From Phenylobacterium sp. LH3H17 (GTDB taxonomy: Bacteria; Pseudomonadota; Alphaproteobacteria; Caulobacterales; Caulobacteraceae), in assembly GCF_024298925.1 (NCBI RefSeq), contig NZ_CP101283.1:3911001-3975000 (forward strand): 64,000 nucleotides of DNA, written 5' to 3'. The stretch's first letter is position 1. Each line of letters opens with the position of its first letter. The notes beneath the pieces are model-generated. The model was not told the DNA's origin and made no database searches. It worked only from the letters and a program-made list of their open reading frames with translations. The position numbers and the translations under genes were made by a program. Positions 52,187 to 61,118 of this stretch are shown here, piece after piece.

Positions 52187-52216
52187 GGCCCCCGCGTGTG
52201 TCTCAACGCGGGGGCC
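52187..52216 (-). terminator. Strong hairpin terminator of the acyl-CoA dehydrogenase gene
   Basis: GGCCCCCGCGT (52187-52197) and ACGCGGGGGCC (52206-52216) form a perfect 11-bp stem with an 8-nt loop. Read on the minus strand it is followed by TTTGTCTGT, making a plausible intrinsic terminator 30 nt beyond the acyl-CoA dehydrogenase stop. Confidence 0.8.
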
Positions 52217-52246
52217 TGTTCAAAATCCGGGCAAACAGCCCGGAGC

Positions 52247-53566
52247 CTAGTTACGGAAGACCGCGGCGGTGGACGGATCGGCCGGCATCTCGCGATACTG
52301 GCGCAGCTCGTTGCGGCCCACGACCATGTGGTGGACCTCATCGGGACCGTCGGCGATCCGCAGGGTGCGGGTGTTGGCGTACATCTTGGCGAGCGGGGTA
52401 TGCTGCGACACGCCGAGCGCGCCGTGCATCTGGATGGCCTGGTCGATGATCTGGCAGACCCGCTCGGGCACCATGGCCTTGACCATGTGGATCCAGATGC
52501 GGGCTTCCTGATTGCCCAGGACGTCCATGGCCTTGGCGGCCTTGAGCACCATCAGGCGCATGGCCTCGATGTCGATGCGGGCGCGGCTGATGATCTCGAT
52601 ATTGCCGCCCAGTTGGACGAGGGGCTTGCCGAAAGCCTCGCGGGTCAGGCCGCGGGTGACCATCAGATCCAGGGCCTTCTCGGCCGAGCCGATGGCGCGC
52701 ATGCAATGGTGGATGCGGCCCGGGCCCAGGCGGAGCTGGCTGATCTCGAAGCCCCGGCCCTCGCCCAACAGCATGTTCGACGCCGGCACGCGCACATTGT
52801 CGAAGATGATGTGCATGTGACCGTGCGGCGCGTCAGGATCGCCGAACACGTGCTGCGGACCGACGATCCTCACGCCGGGCGCGTCGGTGGGGACCAGGAT
52901 CTGCGACTGGCGCAGGTTGGGCGGACCGTCCGGGCTGGTCTGGACCATGGTGATCATGATCTTGCAGCGCGGATCGCCGGCGCCGGAGATGTAGTGCTTC
53001 TCGCCGTTGATCACGTACTCGTCGCCCACCAGGGTGGCGCGGGTGTTGACGTTCTTGGCGTCCGAGGAGGCGGAGTTCAGCTCGGTCATGGCGAAGGCCG
53101 AGCGGATCTTGCCCTCCAGCAGCGGCTCCAGCCATTGCTTCTTCTGGGCCGCGGTGCCGACGCGCTCCAGGACCTCCATGTTGCCGGTGTCCGGCGCGGC
53201 GCAGTTCATGGTCTCGGAGGCCAGGCGGTTCTTGCCCAGCTCCACGGCGATATAGGCGTAGTCCAGATTCGACAGGCCCTCGCCGGTCTCGGCGTTGGGC
53301 AGGAAGAAGTTCCACAGGCCCGCGGCCTTGGCCTTGTCCTTGGCGGCTTCCAGCACTTCGAGCTGGCCGGGCGCGTAGGACCAGATGTTCGGGTTGCCTT
53401 CGCCCAGGCGGTGGAATTCCTCGCTCATCGGCTCGACGACGTCCTTGATGAACGCCTTCACCTTGTTGAGCAGCGGCAGCGCCTTTTCGGACATCCGCAG
53501 GTCGTTCAGGTCGTCCATCGGGTTCAGCTTGAAGCTGGAATCCGCCCGGTCCGCGGTCATGGTCAT
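52247..53566 (-). CDS. Acyl-CoA dehydrogenase, ACAD10/11-like
   Basis: 439 aa from ATG 53566 with GGAGAGACAAG upstream. Acyl-CoA dehydrogenase signatures: FAMTELNSASSDAKN (usually EPDVASSDATN), VINGEKHYISGAGDPR, GPGRIHHCMRAIGSAEKALDLM and QIIDQAIQMHGALGVSQHTPL, ending in NELRQY. The 430-aa size and motif set place it in the long-chain ACAD10/11-like group. It uses FAD and donates electrons to ETF. A near-perfect CAAAC-N4-GTTTT site lies 122 nt upstream. Confidence 0.92.
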   Translation of the reverse strand: MTMTADRADSSFKLNPMDDLNDLRMSEKALPLLNKVKAFIKDVVEPMSEEFHRLGEGNPNIWSYAPGQLEVLEAAKDKAKAAGLWNFFLPNAETGEGLSNLDYAYIAVELGKNRLASETMNCAAPDTGNMEVLERVGTAAQKKQWLEPLLEGKIRSAFAMTELNSASSDAKNVNTRATLVGDEYVINGEKHYISGAGDPRCKIMITMVQTSPDGPPNLRQSQILVPTDAPGVRIVGPQHVFGDPDAPHGHMHIIFDNVRVPASNMLLGEGRGFEISQLRLGPGRIHHCMRAIGSAEKALDLMVTRGLTREAFGKPLVQLGGNIEIISRARIDIEAMRLMVLKAAKAMDVLGNQEARIWIHMVKAMVPERVCQIIDQAIQMHGALGVSQHTPLAKMYANTRTLRIADGPDEVHHMVVGRNELRQYREMPADPSTAAVFRN

Positions 53567-53687
53567 CTTGTCTCTCCCATAGCGGTTGTTGAGATCGGAC
53601 CCCGCGTCGCGGCGCCCTGGTCGTCGGGCAGCCGCCTCGCGCCCGAAATGATAGGCCGACAGTTTTGCCCTGATACTGAGTTGAGAT

Positions 53688-53701
53688 CAAACAAGCGTTT
53701 T
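53688..53701. promoter_or_regulatory. Candidate PsrA/FadR-like operator upstream of acyl-CoA dehydrogenase
   Basis: CAAAC (53688-53692), 4-nt spacer AAGC, GTTTT (53697-53701); only the last T breaks the CAAAC/GTTTG symmetry. It lies in the AT-richer gap (53650-53720) between the acyl-CoA dehydrogenase and the P-loop gene. Same pattern as the perfect site at 8572. Confidence 0.4.
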
Positions 53702-53745
53702 AATTTTTCGCTGTAAATGTCCGAGCGGGAGAGCGGGCGCGCCGC

Positions 53746-54285
53746 TCAGTCCACCCGCAACCGGCCCGAAGCCAGGGCGTCGAGGGCCAGTTCGACGCTG
53801 GCCTTCAACTCCAGCCCGGTGGTGTCCAGCACGTGTGGCTCGAGGCCGCCCAGGTCGGCGAACTGGTCCCACATCGAGCCGATGACCTGCTCGTCGCGCA
53901 TGGGGTGACCCTCCCGCCCCGTCCCGCGGGCGACGGCGGTGGCCCGGTCGGGGCGCAGGACCAGGTAGTCGAGCCGCACCCCGGCCCCCTGGGCGGCCTC
54001 GCGGAAGAACTGCAGGAACCACGGTCCCACAATGCCGTCGAAGACGACGGGATAGACCTGGGCCAAGGTCGTGGCGGCGGCCGCCATGGCGCGGGTGACC
54101 ACGACGTTCTGGTCGTGGGATTCCGGCTTCCAGGGTGGGATGTAGCCCTTGGCGAACCAGGTCCACATGTCGTCGGAATGGAGGTGGAGGGCCGCCTCGG
54201 CCGGCCAGTCCCTGGCCAGGCGCCGCGCCAGGGTGCTCTTGCCCACCCCCGGCGACCCGGTGACGATCACCAGCCGTCCATCCAT
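53746..54285 (-). CDS. P-loop small-molecule kinase-like protein (AAA_33 type)
   Basis: 179 aa from ATG 54285; ATG 54303 is an alternative. Walker A GSPGVGKST (residues 10-18), Asp pair LHLHSDDMW at the position of the shikimate/gluconate kinase substrate Asp, and a C-terminal helical region. These small P-loop proteins phosphorylate sugars, antibiotics or other small molecules; substrate unknown. Monocistronic. Confidence 0.78.
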   Translation of the reverse strand: MDGRLVIVTGSPGVGKSTLARRLARDWPAEAALHLHSDDMWTWFAKGYIPPWKPESHDQNVVVTRAMAAAATTLAQVYPVVFDGIVGPWFLQFFREAAQGAGVRLDYLVLRPDRATAVARGTGREGHPMRDEQVIGSMWDQFADLGGLEPHVLDTTGLELKASVELALDALASGRLRVD

Positions 54286-54359
54286 GAGAACCCCCGATCG
54301 CATGCGCCGACCGGTCGATTATACCCCATGCCTGCGGGCGTCCGCCGGGGACGTCCGGC

Positions 54360-54455
54360 TCAGGCGTAGAGGGGCGCCGGCAGGGTCAGGACGATCGCCG
54401 CGCTGGACATCAGCAGGATGGCGATCGCGGGGGCCAATTTCAGCAAGATCATCAT
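54360..54455 (-). CDS. 31-aa single-TM peptide
   Basis: MMILLKLAPAIAILLMSSAA, then IVLTLPAPLYA and stop (TGA 54360-54362). One hydrophobic helix, no obvious ribosome site upstream of ATG 54455. It fills most of the gap 54304-54509, which otherwise holds no gene. Short hydrophobic peptides like this are common in Caulobacterales annotations; real expression is unproven. Confidence 0.35.
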   Translation of the reverse strand: MMILLKLAPAIAILLMSSAAIVLTLPAPLYA

Positions 54456-54509
54456 GCCGCGGGAGATAGTGACCCGCGGCGCGGGACGCCAGTTAAGCTT
54501 CTGACAGAT

Positions 54510-54896
54510 TTACTGAGGCGCGTGACAGACCGCCTCGATGTTGTGGCCATCGGGATCCAGGACGAATGCGCCGTAATAGTTCGGGTGGTAGTGGGCGCGC
54601 ACGCCGGGCGGTCCGTTGTCGGTTCCGCCCGCCGCCAGGGCCGCAGCGTAGAAGGCGTCCACCTTGGCCCGGTCGCCGGCGGCGAAGGCCACGTGCAGCC
54701 GCCCCGTCGGAGGGCCGCCGGTCCCGATCCAGAAATAGGGCCGGCCCTCCGAGCCATAGCCCATGTGATTCTCACCGCCGGTCAGCTCCGGAGACACCTC
54801 CATGACCTTGGCGATGCCGAGGGGCGCCAGGGCGGCGTCGAAGAAGGCGCGCGCCCTGGCGAAATCGCTGACGGTCAGGCCGATGTGGTCGAGCAT
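54510..54896 (-). CDS. VOC family protein
   Basis: 128 aa, one glyoxalase/bleomycin-resistance-fold domain: MLDHIGLTVSDFARARAFFDAAL, ENHMGYGSEGRPYFWIG and HYHPNYYGAFVLDPDGHNIEAVCH at the end. Metal ligands His4 and the terminal E are present. Probably a lyase, dioxygenase or small-molecule binding protein in the cytoplasm. Confidence 0.85.
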   Translation of the reverse strand: MLDHIGLTVSDFARARAFFDAALAPLGIAKVMEVSPELTGGENHMGYGSEGRPYFWIGTGGPPTGRLHVAFAAGDRAKVDAFYAAALAAGGTDNGPPGVRAHYHPNYYGAFVLDPDGHNIEAVCHAPQ

Positions 54897-54964
54897 GGGA
54901 TCCTCACGTCTCCGTTGGCCGCGAGCCTAGGTCCTCGCGCGCCAGATCCTGTCAGCAGCGCGGC

Positions 54965-55387
54965 CTATTTCGACGCAAGCTGGTCCGCCCCGGCACAGGC
55001 CGCGGCGAGCAGGGCGCGGTCGTCGGCGCTCTTGGCGGGGACGGTGTTGCCCGTGCGCCAGTTGGCCGACAGCTCCAGCGGCTTGGAGGGGGTGTAGGAC
55101 CCCATCATGATCAGGGTCTTGCCCTTGCAGTCCAGCGCCACGACGTTGCCCACGCCGTCCGGCTTGCCCGGGGCGGAGGGACCCAGCCGCGGCTCGGCAC
55201 CCGGCTTGCTGATCGCCTGCAAGACCACCACCCGGCCGGTCTGGGTGTCGCGGTAGCTGTAGTCGGCGTCGTAGGCCCACTGGATGCCCTTTTCGCTGGG
55301 CGTCCCATAGGGCTTCCAGGTCTCGGCCTGGGCGGCGCCGGCGGCGGCCATGGCGGATAGGACGGCGATCGCAATGACGCGGTGCAT
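54965..55387 (-). CDS. Secreted small protein, surface-adhesin E-like
   Basis: 140 aa with ribosome site CAGGAG. Signal peptide MHRVIAIAVLSAMAAAGAAQA, then a single small domain, ETWKPYGTPSEKGIQWAYDADYSYRD, containing two Cys (LDCKGK and AAACAG) that likely form a disulfide. The domain layout matches the surface-adhesin/CNP1-like secreted proteins, but the assignment is tentative. Divergent from the groESL operon. Confidence 0.7.
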   Translation of the reverse strand: MHRVIAIAVLSAMAAAGAAQAETWKPYGTPSEKGIQWAYDADYSYRDTQTGRVVVLQAISKPGAEPRLGPSAPGKPDGVGNVVALDCKGKTLIMMGSYTPSKPLELSANWRTGNTVPAKSADDRALLAAACAGADQLASK

Positions 55388-55474
55388 GGAAATACTCCTG
55401 GTTCAAATTCCCTCGCCGCGACCCTATCTGGCCGGGCAGGCGGGCACAAAGCCGAATCCATTTCCCTGGCTGAG

Positions 55475-55502
55475 CTTGACTTGGCGGCCCCTCGAGCCTA
55501 CC
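55475..55502 (+). promoter_or_regulatory. Heat-shock (sigma-32 type) promoter for groESL
   Basis: CTTGAC (55475-55480) matches the -35 of sigma-32 promoters (CTTGAA). With a ~16-nt spacer it is followed by CCTACC (55497-55502) in the -10 region. A start site near 55509 would place the CIRCE element just inside the transcript, as in Caulobacter groESL. Inferred from pattern and position. Confidence 0.5.
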
Positions 55503-55514
55503 TCCAGCCCGGCG

Positions 55515-55541
55515 TTAGCACTCAGGGGCGCCGGCTGCTAA
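55515..55541 (+). promoter_or_regulatory. CIRCE element (HrcA operator)
   Basis: TTAGCACTC (55515-55523), 9-nt spacer, GGCTGCTAA (55533-55541). The left half is the exact CIRCE consensus; the right half matches GAGTGCTAA at 7 of 9 positions. It is 64 nt before groES. HrcA, stabilised by GroEL, should bind here and repress the operon. Confidence 0.88.
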
Positions 55542-55604
55542 CGGCCCTGCCCCAAGCGCTTCGACCACAGCATTTTCAACCGTCCCGAACGGAGACTTAA
55601 AGAT

Positions 55605-55892
55605 ATGGCGTTTCGTCCTCTGGGAGACCGCGTCCTCGTGAAGCGCGTCGAGGAAGAAGAAAAGACCAAGGGCGGGATCATCATCCCCGACACCGCCAAG
55701 GAGAAGCCGCAGGAAGGCGAGATCATCGCCGTCGGCCCCGGCGCGCGCGACGACAACGGCAAGATTCAGCCGCTGGACGTCAAGAAGGGCGACAAGATCC
55801 TGTTCGGCAAGTGGTCCGGCACCGAGATCAAGATCGACGGTCAGGACCTCCTGATCATGAAGGAAAGCGACGTCCTGGGCGTGGTCGAGTAA
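55605..55892 (+). CDS. groES: Co-chaperonin GroES
   Basis: 95 aa. Standard Gro[39 protein letters not shown] (mobile loop in the middle), [16 protein letters not shown], ending DVLGVVE. It caps the GroEL cavity. groEL follows after 51 nt. Controlled by the CIRCE element and the sigma-32-type promoter. Confidence 0.98.
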   Translation: MAFRPLGDRVLVKRVEEEEKTKGGIIIPDTAKEKPQEGEIIAVGPGARDDNGKIQPLDVKKGDKILFGKWSGTEIKIDGQDLLIMKESDVLGVVE

Positions 55893-55931
55893 CCCGCACG
55901 GACCCCCTTCCCCCCATCAACATCCCTCTGA

Positions 55932-57593
<1,662 letters not shown>

Positions 57594-57624
57594 GTCCACG
57601 CACCCAACGCTCTGCAAAGATCGA

Positions 57625-57653
57625 GGGCGGGGCCGAAAGGCTCCGCCCTTTTT
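57625..57653 (+). terminator. Intrinsic terminator of groESL
   Basis: GGGCGGGGCC and GGCTCCGCCC pair over 10 bp (one G-T pair) around a GAAA tetraloop and are followed by TTTTTCT. 32 nt after the groEL stop. Confidence 0.92.
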
Positions 57654-57658
57654 CTATG

Positions 57659-58012
57659 TCAGCCCCGCTTGGCGTCGCCGATGACGATGGCGCCGATCCA
57701 GCTCACCACGCCGGTGATAATGGCGGCGAGCAGGCCGGCGACCAGGCCCGTGACCGTGAAGCCCGGCAGTAGCCAGGCCACCAGCCCGATCATCGCGGCG
57801 TTCAGCACCAGCAGCCACAGGCCGAGCGTGATGACCGTGAGCGGCAGGGTGAGCACGAACAGGATCGGGCGCAGGATGGCGTTGACGATCCCCAGCAGCA
57901 GGGCGGCGATCAGCAGGTCGACGATCCCGCTATAGCTTACCCCCGGCAGCAGATAGGCGGCGAGCGCGAGGCCGAGCGCCCCGAAGACGATGCGGGCGAG
58001 GAAACGGATCAT
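57659..58012 (-). CDS. YvlD/superfamily IV phage-holin-like membrane protein
   Basis: 117 aa with four hydrophobic helices, IVDLLIAALLLGIVNAILRPILFVLTLPLTVITLG being the family hallmark split over two helices (AALLLGIVNAILRPIL, LPLTVITLG). Such proteins are chromosomal, not phage, and are tied to envelope stress in other bacteria. Function unknown. Divergent from the tautomerase gene. Confidence 0.85.
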   Translation of the reverse strand: MIRFLARIVFGALGLALAAYLLPGVSYSGIVDLLIAALLLGIVNAILRPILFVLTLPLTVITLGLWLLVLNAAMIGLVAWLLPGFTVTGLVAGLLAAIITGVVSWIGAIVIGDAKRG

Positions 58013-58084
58013 GCCGAGGCTCCATGAGGCTTGCGGTGCAGCTTTGCGCGCTTAAGTGTCGGCGGCAACCGCCAAGGAGGTCCC

Positions 58085-58291
58085 ATGCCCTACGTCAACA
58101 TCCGCATCACGCCCGGCGCCACCGAGGCCCAGAAGGCCGAGCTGATCGCGGGGGCGACGGACCTGCTGGTCAAGGTGCTGAACAAGAACCCCGCCACCAC
58201 CTTCGTGATCATCGACGAGGTGCAGACCGAGGATTGGGGCATCGGCGGCGAGAGCGTCGCCGCGCGCAACCGCAAGGCCGCGGCAGGATAG
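58085..58291 (+). CDS. 4-oxalocrotonate tautomerase family protein
   Basis: 68 aa from ATG 58085 with an excellent ribosome site (AAGGAGG). After Met removal Pro1 would be the catalytic base (MPYVNIRIT), as in 4-OT and related tautomerases, and an ATTFVIIDEV strand follows. Length is typical of the small, hexameric subgroup. It tautomerises small enols or 2-oxo acids; substrate unknown. Confidence 0.88.
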   Translation: MPYVNIRITPGATEAQKAELIAGATDLLVKVLNKNPATTFVIIDEVQTEDWGIGGESVAARNRKAAAG

Positions 58292-58306
58292 CGGCAGCCC
58301 GCCGCC

Positions 58307-59146
58307 CTAGCCGACGCTCACCGCCTCGAGCGACGGGATCGACTGCGACAGCCGGCCGCCGATGCGGATGGGCTCGACGCGGCGGGCCAGGCCCGTGGCG
58401 TCGTCGGTCTCCACATAGACCCCGCAGACCGTGGCCGGACCCTCGGCCGGCTTGAAGCGGCCGCCGGAGACCCGGGTGGTGAACCTGCGCAGCGGCTCTT
58501 CCTTCTGGTTGCCGATGACGCTGTCATAGTCGGCGCAGGCGCCGGCGTCGGTCTGGTAGGCGGTGCCGCCCGGCAGGATCTGGCAGTCGGCGGTCGGGAC
58601 GTGGGTGTGGGTGCCCACCACCAGGCTGGCGCGGCCGTCGCAGAAATGACCCATGGCCATCTTCTCCGAGGTGATCTCGGCGTGCATGTCGACCACGATG
58701 GCGTCGACCGCCATGCCCAGGGGGCAGGCTTCCAGTTCCCGGTCCACGGCGCCGAACGGATCGTCGAGCGAATCCATGTGGATGCGCCCCAGCACGTTGA
58801 CCACCAGGATGCGCTTGCCGGCCTGGGTCTCGAACATCTGCGAGCCGCGGCCGGGGGTGTCGGCGAACAGCGGATAGTTGACCGGCCGGATCAGGCGCGG
58901 CTCGCGCACGATATAGGTCAGGGCCTCCTTCTGGTCGAAGGAGTGGTTGCCGAGGGTCAGGCAGTCGGCGCCGGCGTCGAACAGCTCGCGCGCGGTGTTC
59001 TCGGTGATCCCGAACCCGGCGGCGGCGTTCTCGGCGTTGACGATGACGAACTCGAGGTCGAGCCGGCGGCGCAGGGCGGGCAGGTAGTCGGCGAGGCCGT
59101 CACGGCCGGCGCGGCCGACCACATCCCCGAAGAAAGCGAAACGCAT
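58307..59146 (-). CDS. ymdB: TIGR00282-type metallophosphoesterase (YmdB-like)
   Basis: 279 aa from ATG 59146 (MRFAFFGDVVGRAGRDG). Metal ligands: FFGDVVGRAGR (Asp), NAENAAAGFG (Asn/Glu), TLGNHSFDQKE (Asn-His) and HAEITSEK then GTHTHVPT with two His. This is the YmdB/DR1281 family; the Bacillus member is a 2',3'-cyclic nucleotide and cAMP phosphodiesterase affecting biofilm fate. Downstream of fthC by 5 nt, so likely cotranscribed with it and the 6S RNA promoter. Confidence 0.88.
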   Translation of the reverse strand: MRFAFFGDVVGRAGRDGLADYLPALRRRLDLEFVIVNAENAAAGFGITENTARELFDAGADCLTLGNHSFDQKEALTYIVREPRLIRPVNYPLFADTPGRGSQMFETQAGKRILVVNVLGRIHMDSLDDPFGAVDRELEACPLGMAVDAIVVDMHAEITSEKMAMGHFCDGRASLVVGTHTHVPTADCQILPGGTAYQTDAGACADYDSVIGNQKEEPLRRFTTRVSGGRFKPAEGPATVCGVYVETDDATGLARRVEPIRIGGRLSQSIPSLEAVSVG

Positions 59147-59151
59147 GGAAA

Positions 59152-59727
59152 TTAGTCCTTTCGGACGTGGATATAGCCGCTTTCGGTCAGAATGGCGTCC
59201 AACCTCTGATCGTGCGGCTCGCAGGGGACCGACCGCACCTCCTGGCCCGCATAGGCCAGACCCAGGACGAAGACCGGCTTGTGGGCGCGCAGCTCGGCGA
59301 TGGTGCGGTCGAAGTGACCGCCGCCCTGCCCCAGCCGCCCGCCCTGGCGATCGAAGGCCAGCAGCGGACACACGATGAGATCTGGGTGCAGCACCGGAGC
59401 GTGGCGCGGCGGGGCCGGCACGCCGAACAGGTCCGGCTGGGGGATATCGCGTTCGTCCCAGGCGCGGAACACCAGGGGCGCCTCGTGCTCCTCGCAGACC
59501 GGCAGGGCGAAGAAGGCGCCGGTGCGCGCCAGCCTGCGGATCAGCGGGCTGGGATCGATCTCCGCCCCGACGGCGTGATAGCCGCTGAAACAGGCGAAGG
59601 CGGGCAGGTGCTCGAGGACCAGGTGCTCGGCGGCGGCCTCGGCGGCGTGGGGCGCGGCCGTGGCCAGCTTGCGGCGGCGGCGGCGCAGTTCCGCGCGCAG
59701 GTCTGACTTGGTGGGATCAGGGTTCAC
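59152..59727 (-). CDS. fthC: 5-formyltetrahydrofolate cyclo-ligase
   Basis: 191 aa using GTG 59727; no in-frame ATG is available near the family start. Motifs: RAELRRRRRKLA, and the ATP-binding LAFDRQGGRLGQGGGHFDRTIAE, then a C-terminal CEPHDQRLDAILTESG. It converts 5-formyl-THF to 5,10-methenyl-THF. The gene follows the 6S RNA gene by about 20 nt on the same strand, exactly the ssrS-ygfA arrangement known from other proteobacteria. Confidence 0.93.
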   Translation of the reverse strand: MNPDPTKSDLRAELRRRRRKLATAAPHAAEAAAEHLVLEHLPAFACFSGYHAVGAEIDPSPLIRRLARTGAFFALPVCEEHEAPLVFRAWDERDIPQPDLFGVPAPPRHAPVLHPDLIVCPLLAFDRQGGRLGQGGGHFDRTIAELRAHKPVFVLGLAYAGQEVRSVPCEPHDQRLDAILTESGYIHVRKD

Positions 59728-59741
59728 GCCCTCAGCATAGG

Positions 59742-59919
59742 CGAAGGGTGGCGGCGCCGCGAGAGCCGTGAAGGACGGTTGAATCCCCTCGACCTGGATA
59801 ACCAGGTGGGCGCCGTATTGCCCGGTCCCACGGGACCGGACAGGGACAGCTCCCTTAGAGTGAATTAAGGTCGCTGGGAAAATTTGCCTTCGACGAGAGC
59901 CGCAGCAGGCCCGCCACCT
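59742..59919 (-). ncRNA. ssrS: 6S RNA
   Basis: About 178 nt upstream of fthC on the minus strand. The transcript ends pair: GGTGGCGG (59918-59911 read on the minus strand) with CCGCCACC (59754-59747). Internal elements typical of alphaproteobacterial 6S RNA: the segment GACCTTAATTCACTCTAAGG, the strong hairpin CCGGTCCCGTGGGACCGG and the hairpin CCTGGTTATCCAGG. A canonical promoter points at its 5' end. 6S RNA binds sigma-70 RNA polymerase and is released by pRNA synthesis. Assignment from structure, sequence character and the ssrS-fthC synteny; ends are approximate. Confidence 0.82.
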
Positions 59920-59922
59920 CGC

Positions 59923-59951
59923 AAGATAGGCCTTCCCCGCCAAGTTCTCAA
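59923..59951 (-). promoter_or_regulatory. Sigma-70 promoter of 6S RNA
   Basis: On the minus strand TTGAGA (59951-59946), a 17-nt spacer, then TATCTT (59928-59923). The predicted start, 5-8 nt downstream, falls at the base of the terminal stem of the 6S RNA. Spacing is canonical. Confidence 0.7.
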
Positions 59952-59969
59952 GGTAAGCCTCATCAGGGC

Positions 59970-59998
59970 TTGCCCGTTTGCGACCACATTCCTATGCG
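59970..59998 (+). promoter_or_regulatory. Candidate sigma-70 promoter of the FtsZ-like gene
   Basis: TTGCCC (59970-59975), 17-nt spacer, TATGCG (59993-59998), pointing to the FtsZ-like gene 58 nt downstream. It is back-to-back with the 6S RNA promoter, so the two units share a ~75-bp divergent control region. Confidence 0.45.
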
Positions 59999-60056
59999 TT
60001 TCCTCCGCCCGCTTGCCAAGGCAACGGAGCGCCGGCCCAGGATGGAGTACCAAAAC

Positions 60057-61118
60057 ATGACCGCGACGCCCCCCAGCGGCGGGTCCTGGCGACCGCAAAC
60101 CCACCTGAAGCCGCGGATCGTGGTGATCGGCGTGGGCGGCGCCGGGGTCAACGCGGTCGACAACATGATCACGTCTGGCCTGCAGGGCGTGGACTTCGTG
60201 GTGGCCAACACCGACGCCCAGCAGCTCTCGCTCTCCAAGGCCGACCAGCGCATCCAGCTCGGCGTGCGCACCACCCAGGGTCTTGGCGCCGGCGCCAGCC
60301 CGGGAGCGGGCCTGGCGGCGGCCGAGGAGTCGGTGGACGAGATCGTCCGCCATCTGGAAAGCGCCGACATGGTGTTCATCACCGCGGGCATGGGCGGCGG
60401 CACCGGCACCGGGGCCGCGCCCTTCGTGGCCAAGTGCGCCCGCGAGCGCGGCATCCTCACCGTGGCCGTGGTCTCCAAGCCCTTCCGCTTCGAGGGTCGC
60501 CACCGGATGCGGATGGCCGATGCGGGCCTGGCCGAGCTGCAGCGCTATGTGGACACCTCCATCGTGGTGCCGAACCAGAACCTGTTCCGCATCGCCACCG
60601 AGCAGACCACCTTCGCCGACGCCTTCACCCTGGCCGACCAGGTGCTGCACGCCGGGGTGCGCTCGATCACCGACCTGATGGTGCTGCCGGGCCTGATCAA
60701 TCTCGACTTCGCCGACGTGCTGTCGGTCATGGGCGGCATGGGCAACGCCATGATGGGCACCGGCGAGGCCACCGGCGACGGCCGCGCCCGCCTGGCCGCC
60801 CAGAACGCCATCGCAAATCCTCTGCTGGACGAGACCTCCCTGGCCGGCGCCAAGGCCGTGCTGGTCAATGTCACCGGCGGGAACGACATGACCCTGCTGG
60901 AGGTCGACGAGGCCGCCAACGCCATCTCAGAGCAGGTCGACCCCGACGCCAACATCATCTTTGGCGCGGCCCTGGACCAGGCCCTGGAGGGCAAGCTGCG
61001 GGTCTCGGTGGTGGCCACGGGCATGAACGGCGCCGAGGTTCCGCCCGAAAAGCCCGCCTTCGGCGAGCCGGCGGCGGGCTCGGAAGGGGCGCGCGTCAAG
61101 CCGTTCTGGGATCGGTAG
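60057..61118 (+). CDS. FtsZ-like protein without C-terminal linker/tail (FtsZ2 type)
   Basis: 353 aa from ATG 60057; ATG 60042 adds five residues. Complete FtsZ core: [14 protein letters not shown] (25-38), the tubulin signature [10 protein letters not shown] (113-122) and the T7 catalytic loop NLDFADV with Asn215, Asp217, Asp220. GTP binding and hydrolysis residues are intact. Unlike housekeeping alphaproteobacterial FtsZ (~500 aa with a long linker and a conserved C-terminal peptide that binds FtsA and other partners), it stops about 20 residues after the core (KPFWDR). Rhizobia have similar tail-less FtsZ2/FtsZ3. It cannot be the dcw-cluster ftsZ; it sits near zapA and zauP. Confidence 0.88.
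   Translation: MTATPPSGGSWRPQTHLKPRIVVIGVGGAGVNAVDNMITSGLQGVDFVVANTDAQQLSLSKADQRIQLGVRTTQGLGAGASPGAGLAAAEESVDEIVRHLESADMVFITAGMGGGTGTGAAPFVAKCARERGILTVAVVSKPFRFEGRHRMRMADAGLAELQRYVDTSIVVPNQNLFRIATEQTTFADAFTLADQVLHAGVRSITDLMVLPGLINLDFADVLSVMGGMGNAMMGTGEATGDGRARLAAQNAIANPLLDETSLAGAKAVLVNVTGGNDMTLLEVDEAANAISEQVDPDANIIFGAALDQALEGKLRVSVVATGMNGAEVPPEKPAFGEPAAGSEGARVKPFWDR

Noticed and set aside
57659..58012. Phage origin for the holin-like membrane protein
   Set aside because: The sequence type is the chromosomal YvlD group, and no other phage gene is nearby.
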